Source: Phragmites australis (lineage: Eukaryota; Streptophyta; Magnoliopsida; Poales; Poaceae). From it: a stretch of 64,000 nt of DNA. Location of the stretch: assembly GCF_958298935.1 (NCBI RefSeq), contig NC_084925.1, forward strand, positions 17,791,001 to 17,855,000, written 5' to 3'. The notes under the pieces were generated by a model that saw only the letters and a program-made list of their open reading frames with translations, was not told the DNA's origin and searched no databases. Shown piece after piece: positions 1 to 11,023 of this stretch. The translations under genes and the position numbers were made by a program. Position 1 is the first letter of the stretch, and the number at the start of each line of letters is the position of its first letter.

Positions 1-82
1 CGTGCCGAGCCGAATCGTGCCTACCTGTGCCGGCCCGACTCAGCCAGGCCGTGTCGTCACAAAGATAAAATTTCTTCAAGTA
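1..82. other. Unassigned window edge
   Basis: The first 60 or so bases are GC-rich and unlike the AT-rich integrase sequence that follows. They may be the end of another insertion that begins outside the window. Too short to assign. Confidence 0.3.
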
Positions 83-1192
83 TCATCCATTAATAGCTTT
101 AGGCAGTTTCTCTTCTTGCAAATTTTCTAGCAAATAAGAATTTCTAGGGACGGTACTTACAATTCTGTATGGACATTCCCAATTCAGAGACCATTTGCCA
201 AGCTTGTTTTCCTTCGATCCTATAGGCAAAATAGTCTTACACACAAGATCACTAATCTGAAATGACTTTGCTTTTACCTTCTTGATGTAGGCTTTGGCTA
301 CCCTCCACTTGTCTTTCTCGATCTCTCTCAAAGACTTCAACCTTTTTCATCCGTCACTTCATCAATCTTGTTCATCATTAGATCATAATAATCCATAGCC
401 GACAGGTTATTCTGCTCGATCAATCTCAAAGTATTAAGATTCAGTTCAATAGGTAAAACAGATTCTTGTCCATAAACAGGTTCATACGATGTTACTTTAG
501 TGGTACCATGTCTAGATATACGATGTGCCCACAAATCCTCCGATAGAACCTCATGCCATCTTCTAGGTTGTTCCTCTACCTTCTTCTTAATAAGCTTAAT
601 CAAAATTTTATTACTAGCCTCAGCCTGACCATTGGCCTGAGAATAATATAGAGATGAATTAAGAAGCTTAATTTTGAATGACTCGGTAATTCACGTACCT
701 GATGTGACATGAATGAAGTACCTTGATCCGTAGTTAAAGTTTGCGGAATTCCAAATCTAGAAACAATATGCTCCAAAATAAAGTCAATTACCTCCTTATG
801 TGTCATGTTCTTGAGAGGAACAACTTCAGCCTATTTAGTAAAGTAATCTATAGCAATGAAGATGAAGCGATGACCTTTTGATGATGAAGGATGTATTTGG
901 CCGATAAAATCCAAGCCCCAACCCCAGAACGGCCATGGTTTGATAATAGGATGCATCATAGCAGCATGAACTAATTGAATATTATCAAACTTTTGACATA
1001 TCTCACATCCTTTATAACAACTGAAACAATCATTAAGCATAGTAGGCCAATAAAAGCTAGCCCTTTTCAATAACCATATCATCTTACACGCTGACTGATA
1101 TGTGCCACATATGCCTTCATGTACTTCACACATAGCAACTTTTGCTTGATCCAAATCCAAACACTTAAGAAGCACACCATCCATGGTCGGAC
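83..1192 (-). pseudogene. Host A integrase, 3' part of a decayed Tat-lineage gypsy pol
   Basis: Read on the minus strand this is the integrase end of a Ty3/gypsy polyprotein. The piece from 1184 to 831 holds the zinc-binding segment (EVHEGICGTY then CEICQKF) and the start of the catalytic core (WGWGLDFIGQ, then AIDYFTK). The piece from 806 to 600 holds the second catalytic Asp (TTDQGTSF). The pieces down to 83 hold the C-terminal part (EPVYGQESVLPIELN). The second zinc-finger His looks like Tyr in GTYQSA. Frames are broken at about 600 and 820, so this is a dead copy. The N-terminal side of the same gene continues at 19946 beyond an inserted LTR. Integrase would normally insert element cDNA into the genome. 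The lineage call comes from pieces of the same element further right. Confidence 0.85.
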
Positions 1193-1527
1193 TGTGAGGA
1201 ACCGTCCAAATAGTATTCTAATTAATCATCAGGAGGATCATTATTCATAATCACAACCTCGACGATTAACCAGAATTCCATTCCGGTAGTCCCGGCACGT
1301 GTTTTGTGCCCAGGATCGGAACACATGCCTTCCAACTCAAATATCACAACACAGTTTAATAGAGAGCAAGTAATTAAACTGGATTACAATTATTAAACAT
1401 GCAACTGCTTCCACAATTTACAACAAAAGAGGAACAACAACAACTATGCAGCGGAAAAAAAAAACCTATACAACAAAAGAGTATGGAGCCGTATGCCCTT
1501 AGGCTCCATACCAAAAGCGCCGGAGTT
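1193..1527 (-). repeat. Solo LTR of family T (Tekay-like), first part
   Basis: This is the 3' end of a family T LTR in minus orientation, starting TGTGAGGAACC. It matches the reverse complement of 47100-47439 and 56150-56496. It is interrupted at 1527 by a younger Tat element and resumes at 16558. The two parts total about 3.72 kb, one full LTR. No internal region is attached, so it is a solo LTR left by LTR-LTR recombination. It splits the host A pol gene; the flanking 5-mers (CGGAC and CGATA) are not a clear duplication. Confidence 0.85.
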
Positions 1528-1723
1528 TGTCGGTGTATTAGGAACCAGGGATCCCTGAGTCCCGAGACCGGACCGGCTATCCGCCACATGTCACCATCCC
1601 GCGGGGTCCACCCTGCCGGAGAAGAAGAAACTAAGTCCCGGGGGAAGGTGCTCGGGGCCGTAGCCTCTAGGTTCCCGAGCACCCCGGTTCCCCGATGATC
1701 CGCAGAGTCCAAATACCGGGAAG

Positions 1724-2372
1724 GAAGTGCTCGGGAGAGAGTGCTTGGGGCTGCACGTGGCAGCCCCCGAGGACTCGGTTCCCCGAAGGTCTCACCGAAG
1801 TGCTCGGGAGAGAGTGCTCGGGGCTGCACGTGGCAGCCCCCGAGGACTTGGTTCCCCGAAGGTCTCACCGAAGTGCTCGGGAGAGAGTGCTCGGGGCTGC
1901 ACGTGGCAGCCCCCGAGGACTCGGTTCCCCGAAGGTCTCACCCAAGTGCTCGGGAGAGAGTGCTCGGGGCTGCACGTGGCAGCCCCCGAGGACTCGGTTC
2001 CCCGAAGGTCTCACCCAAGTGCTCGGGAGAGAGTGCTCGGGGCTGCACGTGGCAGCCCCCGAGGACTCGGTTCCCCGAAGGTCCCACCGAAGTGCTCGGG
2101 AGAGAGTGCTCGGGGCTGCACGTGGCAGCCCCCGAGGACTCGGTTCCCCGAAGGTCCCACTGAAGTGCTCGGGAGAGAGTGCTTGGGGCTGCACGTGGCA
2201 GCCCCCGAGGACCCGGTCCCCGAAGGTCGCACCGAAGTGCTCGGGAGAGAGTGCTCGGGGCTGCACACGGCAGCCCCCGAGGACCCGGTTCCCCGAAGGT
2301 CGCACCGAAGTGCTTGGGAGAGAGTGCTCGGGGCTGCGCGTGGTGGCCCCCGAGCACTCAATTCCCCGAAGG
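1724..2372 (+). repeat. Tandem array of 73-bp units in U3, nine copies, each with a G-box palindrome
   Basis: The block CTGCACGTGGCAG, or a variant of it, recurs at 1751, 1824, 1897, 1970, 2043, 2116, 2189, 2261 and 2334, a step of 72-73 bp. Each typical unit has a hairpin-capable inverted repeat (GGGGCTGC / GCAGCCCC) around CACGTG, the G-box bound by plant bZIP and bHLH factors. In the last two copies the core is changed (CACACG and CGCGTG). The array lies upstream of the TATA box, where an enhancer would sit. The overlapping open frames on both strands arise because the unit is GC-rich and 73 is not a multiple of three. Confidence 0.95.
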
Positions 2373-2854
2373 TTCGCGCAAGATCATTCGACGACCCGAA
2401 GGGTCCCATCGTCGGGGTGTCAGCCCGTCAAAGGCCCAATGCCGCATTTAATAGGCACGCGCGGCCTGACATCCTGACATTCTCAGCTGCCCACGCCCCA
2501 GTGTCAGACCCTACCATGCACAGGCAGGGGGGCGTGGGTCCATTAAATGCACGGGTCCCGTCTCGTTTCATCCGGGTGCCTCGGGATAACGTTGCCAGAA
2601 TCGAAGCGCTCCGCCTGCCACCCTGCCCTGGCAGAAGAACAAGACAGGGTGGGCGCACCGGGCACCTCTGAGGCTGCCCGGTGGGCCCCTTAATGGCGCC
2701 GGAGGGCATCCACAGTGGCGGGTGGTCGGATGCGCGCCGCATTTTTCCACCACCCCTGTCACTTCGCCAAGACGGAATGATGACGCCTTTCTCCGTGGCA
2801 CCTTGGTATTTGCGCCCCCTCTTTCCCATTCTGGATAAGTCAAGGTCGGCGCGC

Positions 2855-2862
2855 CTATAAAA
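2855..2862 (+). promoter_or_regulatory. TATA box of the Tat 5' LTR
   Basis: TATAAAAG after a GC-rich stretch. Transcription would start about 30 bp downstream, near 2890, marking the U3/R border. The same box is at 16107 in the 3' LTR. Confidence 0.8.
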
Positions 2863-3303
2863 GGAAAGGATGGAGAACTCAAGAAAGAGAGAGCTCTCGG
2901 TAGACAGACGGGAAAACAAGGAAAACAAGGCAAGGAAGCCCAGATAAAAAGACGAAGAACAGCACAAACAAGCAAAAGCCAAGCTAGAACACGAGAGCCT
3001 CAAGCTCTCTGTAGGTAGCTCACCCCTGTAACAGATACATCCTTGAAGAATTCCCTTCAAGAAGAGATATAACACACACACAGGAGTAGGGTGTTACGCC
3101 CCTGTGCGGCCCGAACCTGTCTAAACCCCGGTGCACCCATCTCTCTCGCACTAGGACGATCATCTCCCACCATCAGCCACTGCATTTATTTCCCGTTCCC
3201 ATTTTATTTCCCAGACAAGCTCGTCCAGGATCATCCCCCCGGCCGAATCTCTAAAAAAGGGGTCTCTCGGGATCTCTGCGACAGGAGTTCATCCTCCGAC
3301 AGC

Positions 3304-3322
3304 TGGCGCGCCAGGTAGGGGG
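3304..3322 (+). other. Primer binding site, tRNA-Arg type
   Basis: TGGCGCGCCAGGTAGGGGG lies two bases after the LTR end. This site is characteristic of Tat/RIRE2-like elements, which prime minus-strand DNA synthesis with a tRNA-Arg. Confidence 0.85.
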
Positions 3323-3367
3323 GAATATCCCTGGATTGTTTGTTTCGCTTTCTTCCCACATGAAAAG

Positions 3368-5260
3368 ATGGCCGGTGGGCATCGCCTCCAGCGTTCCGGC
3401 TCCACTTCCAGTGACGGGGCGCTGCCCGACGCCAGAGGAGGCCCAGTCGCTGCTGCGTACCAGCAACTGCCGCCATCCACGTGCGCGGTTTTTCCCGCTC
3501 AAGGGGATCAAGGCGCTGGGCCCATCAGGGCCGCCGCCGCTGCTGCCGACGCAGTTTCCGACCCCCAGCAGGTGGTCGGGACCCCGGCCGCTAGATCCGC
3601 CTCTGGACCGCGTCGGGTGCCACCTCGACGCGGGCTCGCTTTCAGCGAGGCCAGCCCAGGGAGCGCGCTGCTTGCAGCACACGCTCTCCTTAGGCACCCG
3701 CCTGTTTAGGCCACGCCGAACACTCCGGAAGGCTGGTGGATACAAGATGTCGTCGCTTTGGTCGGCTCTGCTCGTCGCCAGGTGCAGGCCGGGAGTCCTC
3801 GCACCACTTCCCAGCATGGTGCCGCCAGAGCCAGCTCCTCAACGGGCCGAGGGGTCTCCAGGCGGAGTGCCGTCCCCCTGGTCGTGTCTGAAGCCCGGGA
3901 CCTTCGTTTGCGCCTTGACGAGCGGAGGGGCCACGAGGATGCCCGAGTTACTCTCGAGCGTCAGCGGGAGACCCGGCAGGGGGTCGGGGCAGAGGACCAG
4001 GCTTCCTCTCTCCCGGCCCAAGGCCACCGGGGATCCCGGGCTCGTCGCCACTCGCCACCAAGGACCCCCGCTCGCGCTGCGGGGTACGGCACCGGCTGCC
4101 GGGACTTCACCGCTGAGCTCCGCCGGGTCAGGTGGCCTTCCAAGTTCCGCCCCGAGCTGCCGGAGAAGTACGACGGGTCCATCGACCCCGTCGAGTTCCT
4201 CCAGATCTACACAACGGCCGTCCAAGCGGCCGGAGGCAGCGAAAAGTTGATGGCAAACTACTTTCATGTTGCCCTGAGGGGCTCCGCCCGCTCTTGGCTT
4301 ATGAACTTACCCCCAGGGTCTATCGGCTCCTGGGATGACCTGTGCCACCAGTTCGTGGCCAACTTTCAGGGCACGTTTACGCGTCCCGGTTTGGAGTGCG
4401 ACCTTCACGCCGTCCAACAGCAGGAAGGGGAGACGCTACGGTGCTTTATACAGTGCTTCAGCCAGGTTCGCAACACCATTCCACGAGTGGCCCCCCACGC
4501 TGTAATTGTTGCTTTCCGGCAGGGCGTCCGCGATGAGCGGATGCTCGAAAAGCTAGGTACGCATGAGATCGAGACCACTGCAAAACTCTTCGCACTGGCC
4601 GAAAAGTACACCATGGCTGCCGAGGCCAGGGCGTGGCATGCTCCTCGCCCCGCCTCTGACCAGCCAAGTTCTTCCCACTCCGATAAGCGGGAAAAGAAGA
4701 AGAGAAGCAAGCGCAAGGCCGCTCCTGTTGAGCCAACCCAGGTCCCCGCTCACAAGGTGCCGCAAGAGCCCCATCACCGGCAAGAGCGCCGGCCGGGTGT
4801 CGATCGATGCCCCGTCAGGGCCCCTGCTCGGGCTCCTCCTCGGGCCTCTGTGCCTACGAGGGCCCCGGCTCCAGCAAGGGCACCAGCTCCAGCGAGAGCC
4901 CCGGCCCCCGGCCGAGCTCCCGCTCCAGCGAGGGCCCCCGCTCCCACGGGGCCCGAGCCAGGTAAATGGTGTCCCATACACCAGACCAGATGGCACGACC
5001 TCACGGAGTGTCGTACGGTCAAAGGACTCGTGGAGCAGCGCCAGAGGGAGCGCGACGAGTCCCATGGAGGAGGCGATACTGAGGTCGCCCCCGACAACGC
5101 CGAGCTCGGATTCCAGGAGCCCGAGCACACCGTCGCCTTCATCGACGGGGGCGCGTACACGCCTTCCTCGCACCGTGGCATCAAGGTCATGCAACGCGAG
5201 GTGTGCTCGGCAACCCCGAGCGAGGAGGCCGCAAGGCCCCTAAGGTGGTCGGATACTTCG
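3368..5260 (+). pseudogene. gag: Tat element Gag (N-terminal part of gag-pol)
   Basis: The frame opens at ATG 3368, 46 bp after the primer site, in a good plant context (A at -3, G at +4). The Gag core (retrotransposon gag domain) is at about 4130-4640, with DPVEFLQIY, SARSWLMNLPPGS and WDDLCHQFVANF. A basic Lys/Arg stretch follows, then an Ala-Pro repeat region (RAPAPARAPAPA) at about 4815-4950. A zinc-knuckle-like CPIHQTRWHDLTEC lies at about 4970-5010. Gag packages the RNA into particles. One in-frame TAG at 3707-3709 interrupts the N-terminal region; the frame is otherwise open and runs straight into pol. No slippage site is needed, since gag and pol share the frame. The gag/pol border is approximate. 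Confidence 0.85.
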
Positions 5261-8200
5261 ATCACGTTCAGCATGGCTGATCACCCCGCCAGTACTGCAG
5301 CCGTGGGGCGACTACCTTTGGTAGTGTCCCCCACTATCTGCAATGTCAAGGTCGGCAGGGTGCTGATCGACGGTGGTGCCGGCCTCAACCTCCTTTCCAA
5401 GGAGGCTTTTGAGAAGCTGCAGGTGTCTTCCCGACACCTAAAGCCGTCGCTCCCTTTCTGTGGAGTGACCCCTGTGCACTCCCTGCCCTTCGGGTAGGTT
5501 GAGTTGCCTGTCACATTCGGGAGGCGGGACAACTTCCGCACGGAGTGCGTCCTCTTCGACGTCGCGGAGCTCCCTCTCCCCTACAACGCCATCCTCGGGC
5601 GTCCGGCGCTCGCCAAGTTTATGATGGCCGTGCATTATGCATACCTTACGGTTAAGATGCCCGACCCCGCAGGCTCCATCTCTGTGATCGCCGATTCCTG
5701 CGGCGCCGTCTCCTGCGCTGAACAGTCATACATGGCTCTGGTCTCAGCGCAGGCCGAGGTCGATGGCTCTACAGGGGGCCCGGGACCCTCTTCATCCAAA
5801 CCCCGACTCGCCGCCGATACCTCTGTTCCAACGAAGGAGGTCGTGGTGGGCGAAGACGCTACCCAGGTTGTCCGTATCGGCGGCGACCTGGGCAGCAAAT
5901 AGGAAAGCACGCTCGTCGCCTTCCTCCGGGCTAACGTAGACGTGTTTGCCTGGCAACCGTCCGACATGCCCGGGATCCCTAGGGAGGTGATCGAGCATCA
6001 CTTGGCGGTGCGTCCGGACGCCCGCCCGGTGAAGCAGAAGGTCCGGCGGCAGGCGCCAGAGCGCCAGGAGTTTATCCGCGAGCAGGTCAGCAAACTCCTC
6101 AACGCCGGATTCATCAGAGAAGTCCTCCACCCCGACTGGCTAGCAAACCCAGTCATCGTCCCGAAGGCCAATGGCAAGCTCCGCATGTGCGTGGACTACA
6201 CCGACCTAAATAAGGCTTGCCCTAAAGATCCCTTCCCCTTACCTCGCATTGATCAAATTATAGATTCAACAGCGGGATGCGATCTTTTATGCTTTCTAGA
6301 TGCAAACTCTGGGTATCACCAGATTCGCATGGCCGTAGGGGACGAGGAAAAAACTGCTTTTACCACCCCGGTGGGGACTTATTGCTACATGTCAATGCCT
6401 TTTGGCCTGCGCAATGCTGGATCATCCTTCCAGCGCGCTATTCGTATTACTCTTGACTCGCAGGTTGGCCGCAACGTCGAGGCTTACATCGATGATCTCG
6501 TGGTCAAAACCCGAGACCGCGCCACCCTGCTCGAGGACCTTGCCAAGACTTTCAACAGTCTCCGTTCTACCCGCCTCAAGCTCAACCCGGAGAAGTGTGT
6601 CTTCGGGGTGCCAGCGGGCAAGCTCCTTGGTTTCTTGGTCTCTGGCCGAGGGATCGAGGTCAATCCAGAGAAGATCCAGGCCATCGAGCAGATGCGACCC
6701 CCGGTTCGACTCAAGGAGGTCCAGCGCCTCGCCGGCTGCATGGCAGCCCTTGGGCGCTTCATCTCCAAGCTCGGGGAGCGAGGGCTCCCCCTCTTCAAGC
6801 TTCTGAAGAATTCCGGTTATTTTGACTGGACGCCGGAGGCCGAGCAGGCCTTCCGCGATTTAAAGAAGTACCTTACTTCGCCACCCGTGTTGGTGGCTCC
6901 CTCTCAAGGTGAGCCCCTACTACTCTACGTTTCGGCCACTCCTCAGGTAGTGAGCATAGTGCTGGTGGTGGAGCGCGACGAGTGTTTGGGGCCGGGTGCT
7001 GGGTCCCAGCTCTCAGAGGCCCCCGACCACTCACTTGTCCTCGCGGCTCCCCCTAGGTAAGGGGTCGAGCCCGAGCACACTGCTCTTCCCAGCCAAGGAG
7101 TCGAGCCCGAGTGCCCGGCCAGCCCCAACCGTGCTGCCAACCCTGGGGGCTGCAGTAGCCCCCCGGGTGGAGCCGCCGTCCTGGGTCGCCGGGTACAGCG
7201 ACCGGTGTACTTCGTCAGCGAAGTCCTCCGGGAAGCCAAGACAAGGTATCCCCAGGCGCAGAAGTTATTCTATGCCGTGCTCGTTGCCTCCCGGAAGCTG
7301 CGCCATTACTTCCAGGCACACAAGGTCTCGGTGGTTACCACTTATCCACTGGGACCTATTCTCCGGAACCGGGAAGGCACCGGGCGCGTTGTCAAATGGG
7401 CAGTAGAGTTGGTGGAGTTTGACCTACACTTTGTCAGTCGCCAGGCAATCAAAAGCCAGGCGCTCTCCGACTTCTTGGCAGAGTGGACGCCCGTCCCCTG
7501 CGTTGTCCCAGAAGAGATCTCTGCCTATCCCGGGCACGACGCGCCCGGGTACTGGGTCATGCACTTCGACGGCTCCCTCTCGCTGAAAGGCGCAGGGGCC
7601 GGAGTGGTTCTCACCTCCCCAACAGGTGAAGAGCTCCGGTACGTCGTGCAGTTGCAGTTCCGCGCATCCAACAATATGGCGGAGTATGAAGGTCTCATCG
7701 CCGGCCTCCGGGCTGCGGTGGGGCTCGGGATTCGTCGCCTCATGGTCAAAGGGGACTCCCAACTAGTCGTTAACCAGGTATCCAAGGAGTACCAGTGCAC
7801 GGATCCTCAAATGGCGGCGTACGTGGCTGCGGTCAGGAAGCTCGAGAGACGCTTCGATGGCCTCGAGTTGCGGCATATCCCTCGCCGCGACAACGCTTTG
7901 GCCGACGAGCTCTCCTGCCTGGCCTCCTCACGTGCGCACATCCCTGCCAGAGTCTTTGAAGAAAGACTCACACGGCCTTCCGTCCTGCCTGCCGAACAGG
8001 ATGAAGGGGAAACCTCGAGCTCAATTCAGGGGACCCCGGCGGTGCCCTCAGTGGGAAGCCCCGTCAGGGCACCGCCGCCCGGCGAGTGTGCTGCGCTCGC
8101 CGAATGTTCTCAAGATGCCTCGTGGATGTCTGACATCCGAGGGTACTTGAAAGAAAAGTTCCTACCCGGGGATGAGGCGTCTGCCGAAAGAGTTGCTCGG

Positions 8201-9358
8201 CAGTCCAGACGCTATGCCCTAGTAGATGGGGATCTCTACCGGCGTAGCGCAGGAGGTGTCCTCCTGAAATGCATCTCCCGGGCAGAAGGCGGCGATCTTC
8301 TCGCTGAGGTCCACGATGGCTAGTGCGGTGGCCATTCATCGTTCCGCACGCTGGTCGGGAAGGCCTTTCGGCAAGGTTTCTACTGGCCTACAGCTCTCCA
8401 GGATGCTTCCGAGCTGGTTCGGTGCTGCAGGGCGTGCCAGTTCCATGCAAAGCAGATTCACCAGCCAGCTCAGGCTCTTCATACCATTCCCCTGTCATGG
8501 CCTTTCGTGGTCTGGGGTTTGGACATTCTGGGTCCATTCCCCCGAGCAGTCGGGGGCTATGCATACCTATATGTCGCTATCGACAAGTTCACCAAGTGGC
8601 CGGAGGCGGCCCCAGTCATCAAGGTGACCAAAAACACGGCGCTCCAGTTTATCCGCGGCATCACCAGCCGCTTTGGCGTCCCGAACCGGATCATCACCGA
8701 CAATGGCACCCAGTTCACAAGTGCCTTGTTCGGGGACTATTGCGAAGACCTCGGCATCAAGCTCTGCTTCGCTTCCGTCGCTCATCCTCGGAGTAACGGG
8801 CAGGTCGAGCGCGCCAACGCGGAGATACTGAAGGGCCTCAAAACCCGGACCTATAACGTGCTCGCTAAGCACGGGAAGGGATGGGTGGACGAGCTGCCAG
8901 CCGTGCTGTGGGCTAATCGGACTACGCCAAGCCGCGCCACCGGGGAGACTCCGTTCTTCCTCGTCTATGGCGCCGAAGCAGTCCTCCCCTCCGAGCTCAC
9001 TCTGGGCTCCCCTCGAGTGCATGCATACTCTGAGGGTGAGCAGGAACAGCAAAGACGCGACGACGTGGACTACCTGGAAGAGCGCCGACGGCGTGCCGCT
9101 GTCCGGGCGGCTCGGTACCAGCAGAGTCTGCGGCGTTATCATCTGCGCCATGTCCGGGCCCGGTCTCTCGAGGTGGGAGACCTAGTTCTCCGACGCGTCC
9201 AGTCGCGCGAAGGAATGAATAAGCTATCCCCTGTGTGGGAAGGTCCCTTCACCGTGATCGCGGTCCCCCGGGTAGGTTCTTTCAGGTTAGCGACGGAAGA
9301 AGGACAGCCACTCCCAAATCCGTGGAATATTGAGCATCTCCGACGCTTCTACCCGTAG
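5261..9358 (+). pseudogene. pol: Tat element Pol: protease, RT, RNase H, second RNase H, integrase
   Basis: Continues the gag frame to TAG 9356-9358. Protease at about 5350-5650 has the Tat-type active site VLIDGGAGLNLL. RT is at about 6110-6750 (CVDYTDLNKACPKD, MPFGLRNAGSSFQR, catalytic AYIDDLVVKT intact). RNase H is at about 6820-7440. The second, archaeal-like RNase H is at about 7550-7930 ([49 protein letters not shown]) and marks the Tat lineage. Integrase is at about 8280-9358 and keeps its DDE residues (GLDILGPF, ITDNGTQF, QVERANAE). Four in-frame stops break it: TAG 5495, TAG 5900, TAA 7058 and TAG 8321. All are compatible with single C-to-T changes at Gln codons. There is no frameshift, so decay is recent. 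Confidence 0.9.
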
Positions 9359-11023
9359 ATGGTCGTGCTCGCGGCCCAGGTCAGCAAGGCCGGGGGCTTC
9401 TCCCCGCCCAAGCAGTCCGAGGGCTCCGCCCCTTGGGTAAGTCGCTGTCGCCCCACCTTGTAATTGTTGTACATTCAGTATTTGAATAAGCAATCGCTAT
9501 GTCGAAATATTTTTTCTGGATTCCGTATGTTTAATCTGTCTGGTGAGGTGCTCGGTTGTGCGAGAAAAAGTTCGCTCTCTCTTTTTCCCCGCTGGTAAAA
9601 GAATCCCAATCGATATGCATGCAAGCAGTCGCCGCTGACTTACGTCCGGCATGGTAGGCTGTGGTGTTCGGTGTCGTGACAGGCTCCCGGGCACTACCAA
9701 GTTTCGGGGTGCTCTGGGTAATCCCATCGCTCGAGCTGCTCGAGTAGTCCGGAGCTCGGGCCCCCGGAGCGGGCTGTCGGTGCTCGGTCTGGTCTGTCAT
9801 ACCCGGGCGCCACCGAACCATAGGACCTCTGGGTTATGCCTCTGTCCGCTCTTGTCCGCCGGTTTGGGTATTCGAGAGGTCTCGGGTCGAAAACGAGAGC
9901 AGTCTATAGCAAGTACCGCACTAACAGAGCACACCAGACAAAGAAATTCTATATTCTCTCTTAAGTCACAGGCTGGCAATCACGAGCAGTTCGGCCGCGA
10001 GGGCTCCAATGCCCCGGCCTCTGGCCGGCCCCAAGGGTTCTCGGGTGGTCCTACCACTTAGCATGGGTGGTCGAGATCACCCGACCCCAGGGGCCTCGTA
10101 TACCTTTGGGCACTCGGGCGCTCCGTTGAAAGAATCAAGTCCCCGGGCACCCGAGCTCGGAAGCACACTCCTCCTGGATCGGTGGGCCGGAAGGCCGACA
10201 GCTGTCCGGTGAGTGGTTATATTCAGACAAGTCTGCTTTCAGTAAATTTATCTTCCCGAGTCATTCTCGGGGGCTCTCGCGCCTTAATCTGTTCGGTGAG
10301 GTGGTTTCCTCGCACGCAAAAACCCTGCCGCGCGTCTACTTTTTCCCAGAACGACAGAACGGTTTGCAGAAAGGAGTAGCGCGCGTGCGGTAATGTCTGA
10401 CCGAAGCCCTTCGTGGTGGTCGTGGTGTTCGGTCCACTTTTAAGGACCCCGAGCACTACCGAGTCCTCGGGTACCCTGGGTAATCCTATCGCTCGAGCTG
10501 CTCGGGTAGTCCGGAGCTCAGGTCTCGGGGGCGGGCTGTCAGTGCTCGGTCCGACCCGTTTTAAGCCCGGGCACCACTGGATCGCGAGGACTCTTGGTCA
10601 CATTCTCGCCCGCACGCGTCTCCCTTCTACTAACTGAGTGGTCGTAAAGTGAAAAAGTGTTCACTAGGCACGGCGTGTTCCGAGCGGGATCGATCTATCT
10701 CCCGGGCAAGGGAGTCTGTGTCTTTGTTTCTTAACTTAGGCAGTGCGGACTCGCGAGAGCTCGAAGGCCGACTACACCATCAACAGCGATCAGGACAACT
10801 TCATCCTCGGGGATGGGAAGGTCGGCAACGGCCCGACTGAGTACTCCCCGGGACTTCAAGGTGAAACACCAGAAGAAACATCAAACACTCAGAGAAACTG
10901 GAGTTGCGAGCCCAAGGAAAAACTGCCATTAATATTCACAGGATATATACAAGGCATTTTCTAAGGGTTCACTCCTACATCTACATTCATCAAGACAACA
11001 AAAGAAAAAAGACTACAAAAGAT
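9359..11023 (+). repeat. Repeat-rich spacer between pol and the antisense gene
   Basis: Non-coding GC-rich spacer. It holds two diverged copies of a block about 760 bp apart; for instance TCGCTCGAGCTGCTCG at 9727 recurs at 10489 with one change. The copies span roughly 9530-10285 and 10290-10760. Tat elements often carry such direct repeats 3' of pol. Short plus-strand frames here (9651-10061, 10743-10964) share no domain that I recognise. A poly(A)-like AT-rich stretch lies at about 10970-11020. Confidence 0.6.

Larger units (their letters stand above)
1528..3301 (+). repeat. 5' LTR of the Tat element
   Basis: A 1774-bp LTR with TGTCGG...CCGACA ends. In order it holds a GC-rich U3 with nine copies of a 73-bp repeat, a TATA box at 2855, and an R/U5 part that ends directly before the primer site. 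The 3' LTR (14783-16552) is 4 bp shorter and also has nine repeat copies. Confidence 0.95.

Noticed and set aside
1724..2372. CRISPR-like array
   Set aside because: The units are contiguous and nearly identical with no unique spacers, and the setting is a plant LTR.
1374..2671. Overlapping long open frames on both strands over the 73-bp array (and again at 14779-15727)
   Set aside because: They are by-products of a GC-rich tandem repeat whose unit is not a multiple of three; they repeat the same few words in all frames and overlap LTR control sequence.
9651..10061. Open frame in the post-pol spacer
   Set aside because: It overlaps the direct-repeat spacer and the frame is not kept in the second repeat copy.
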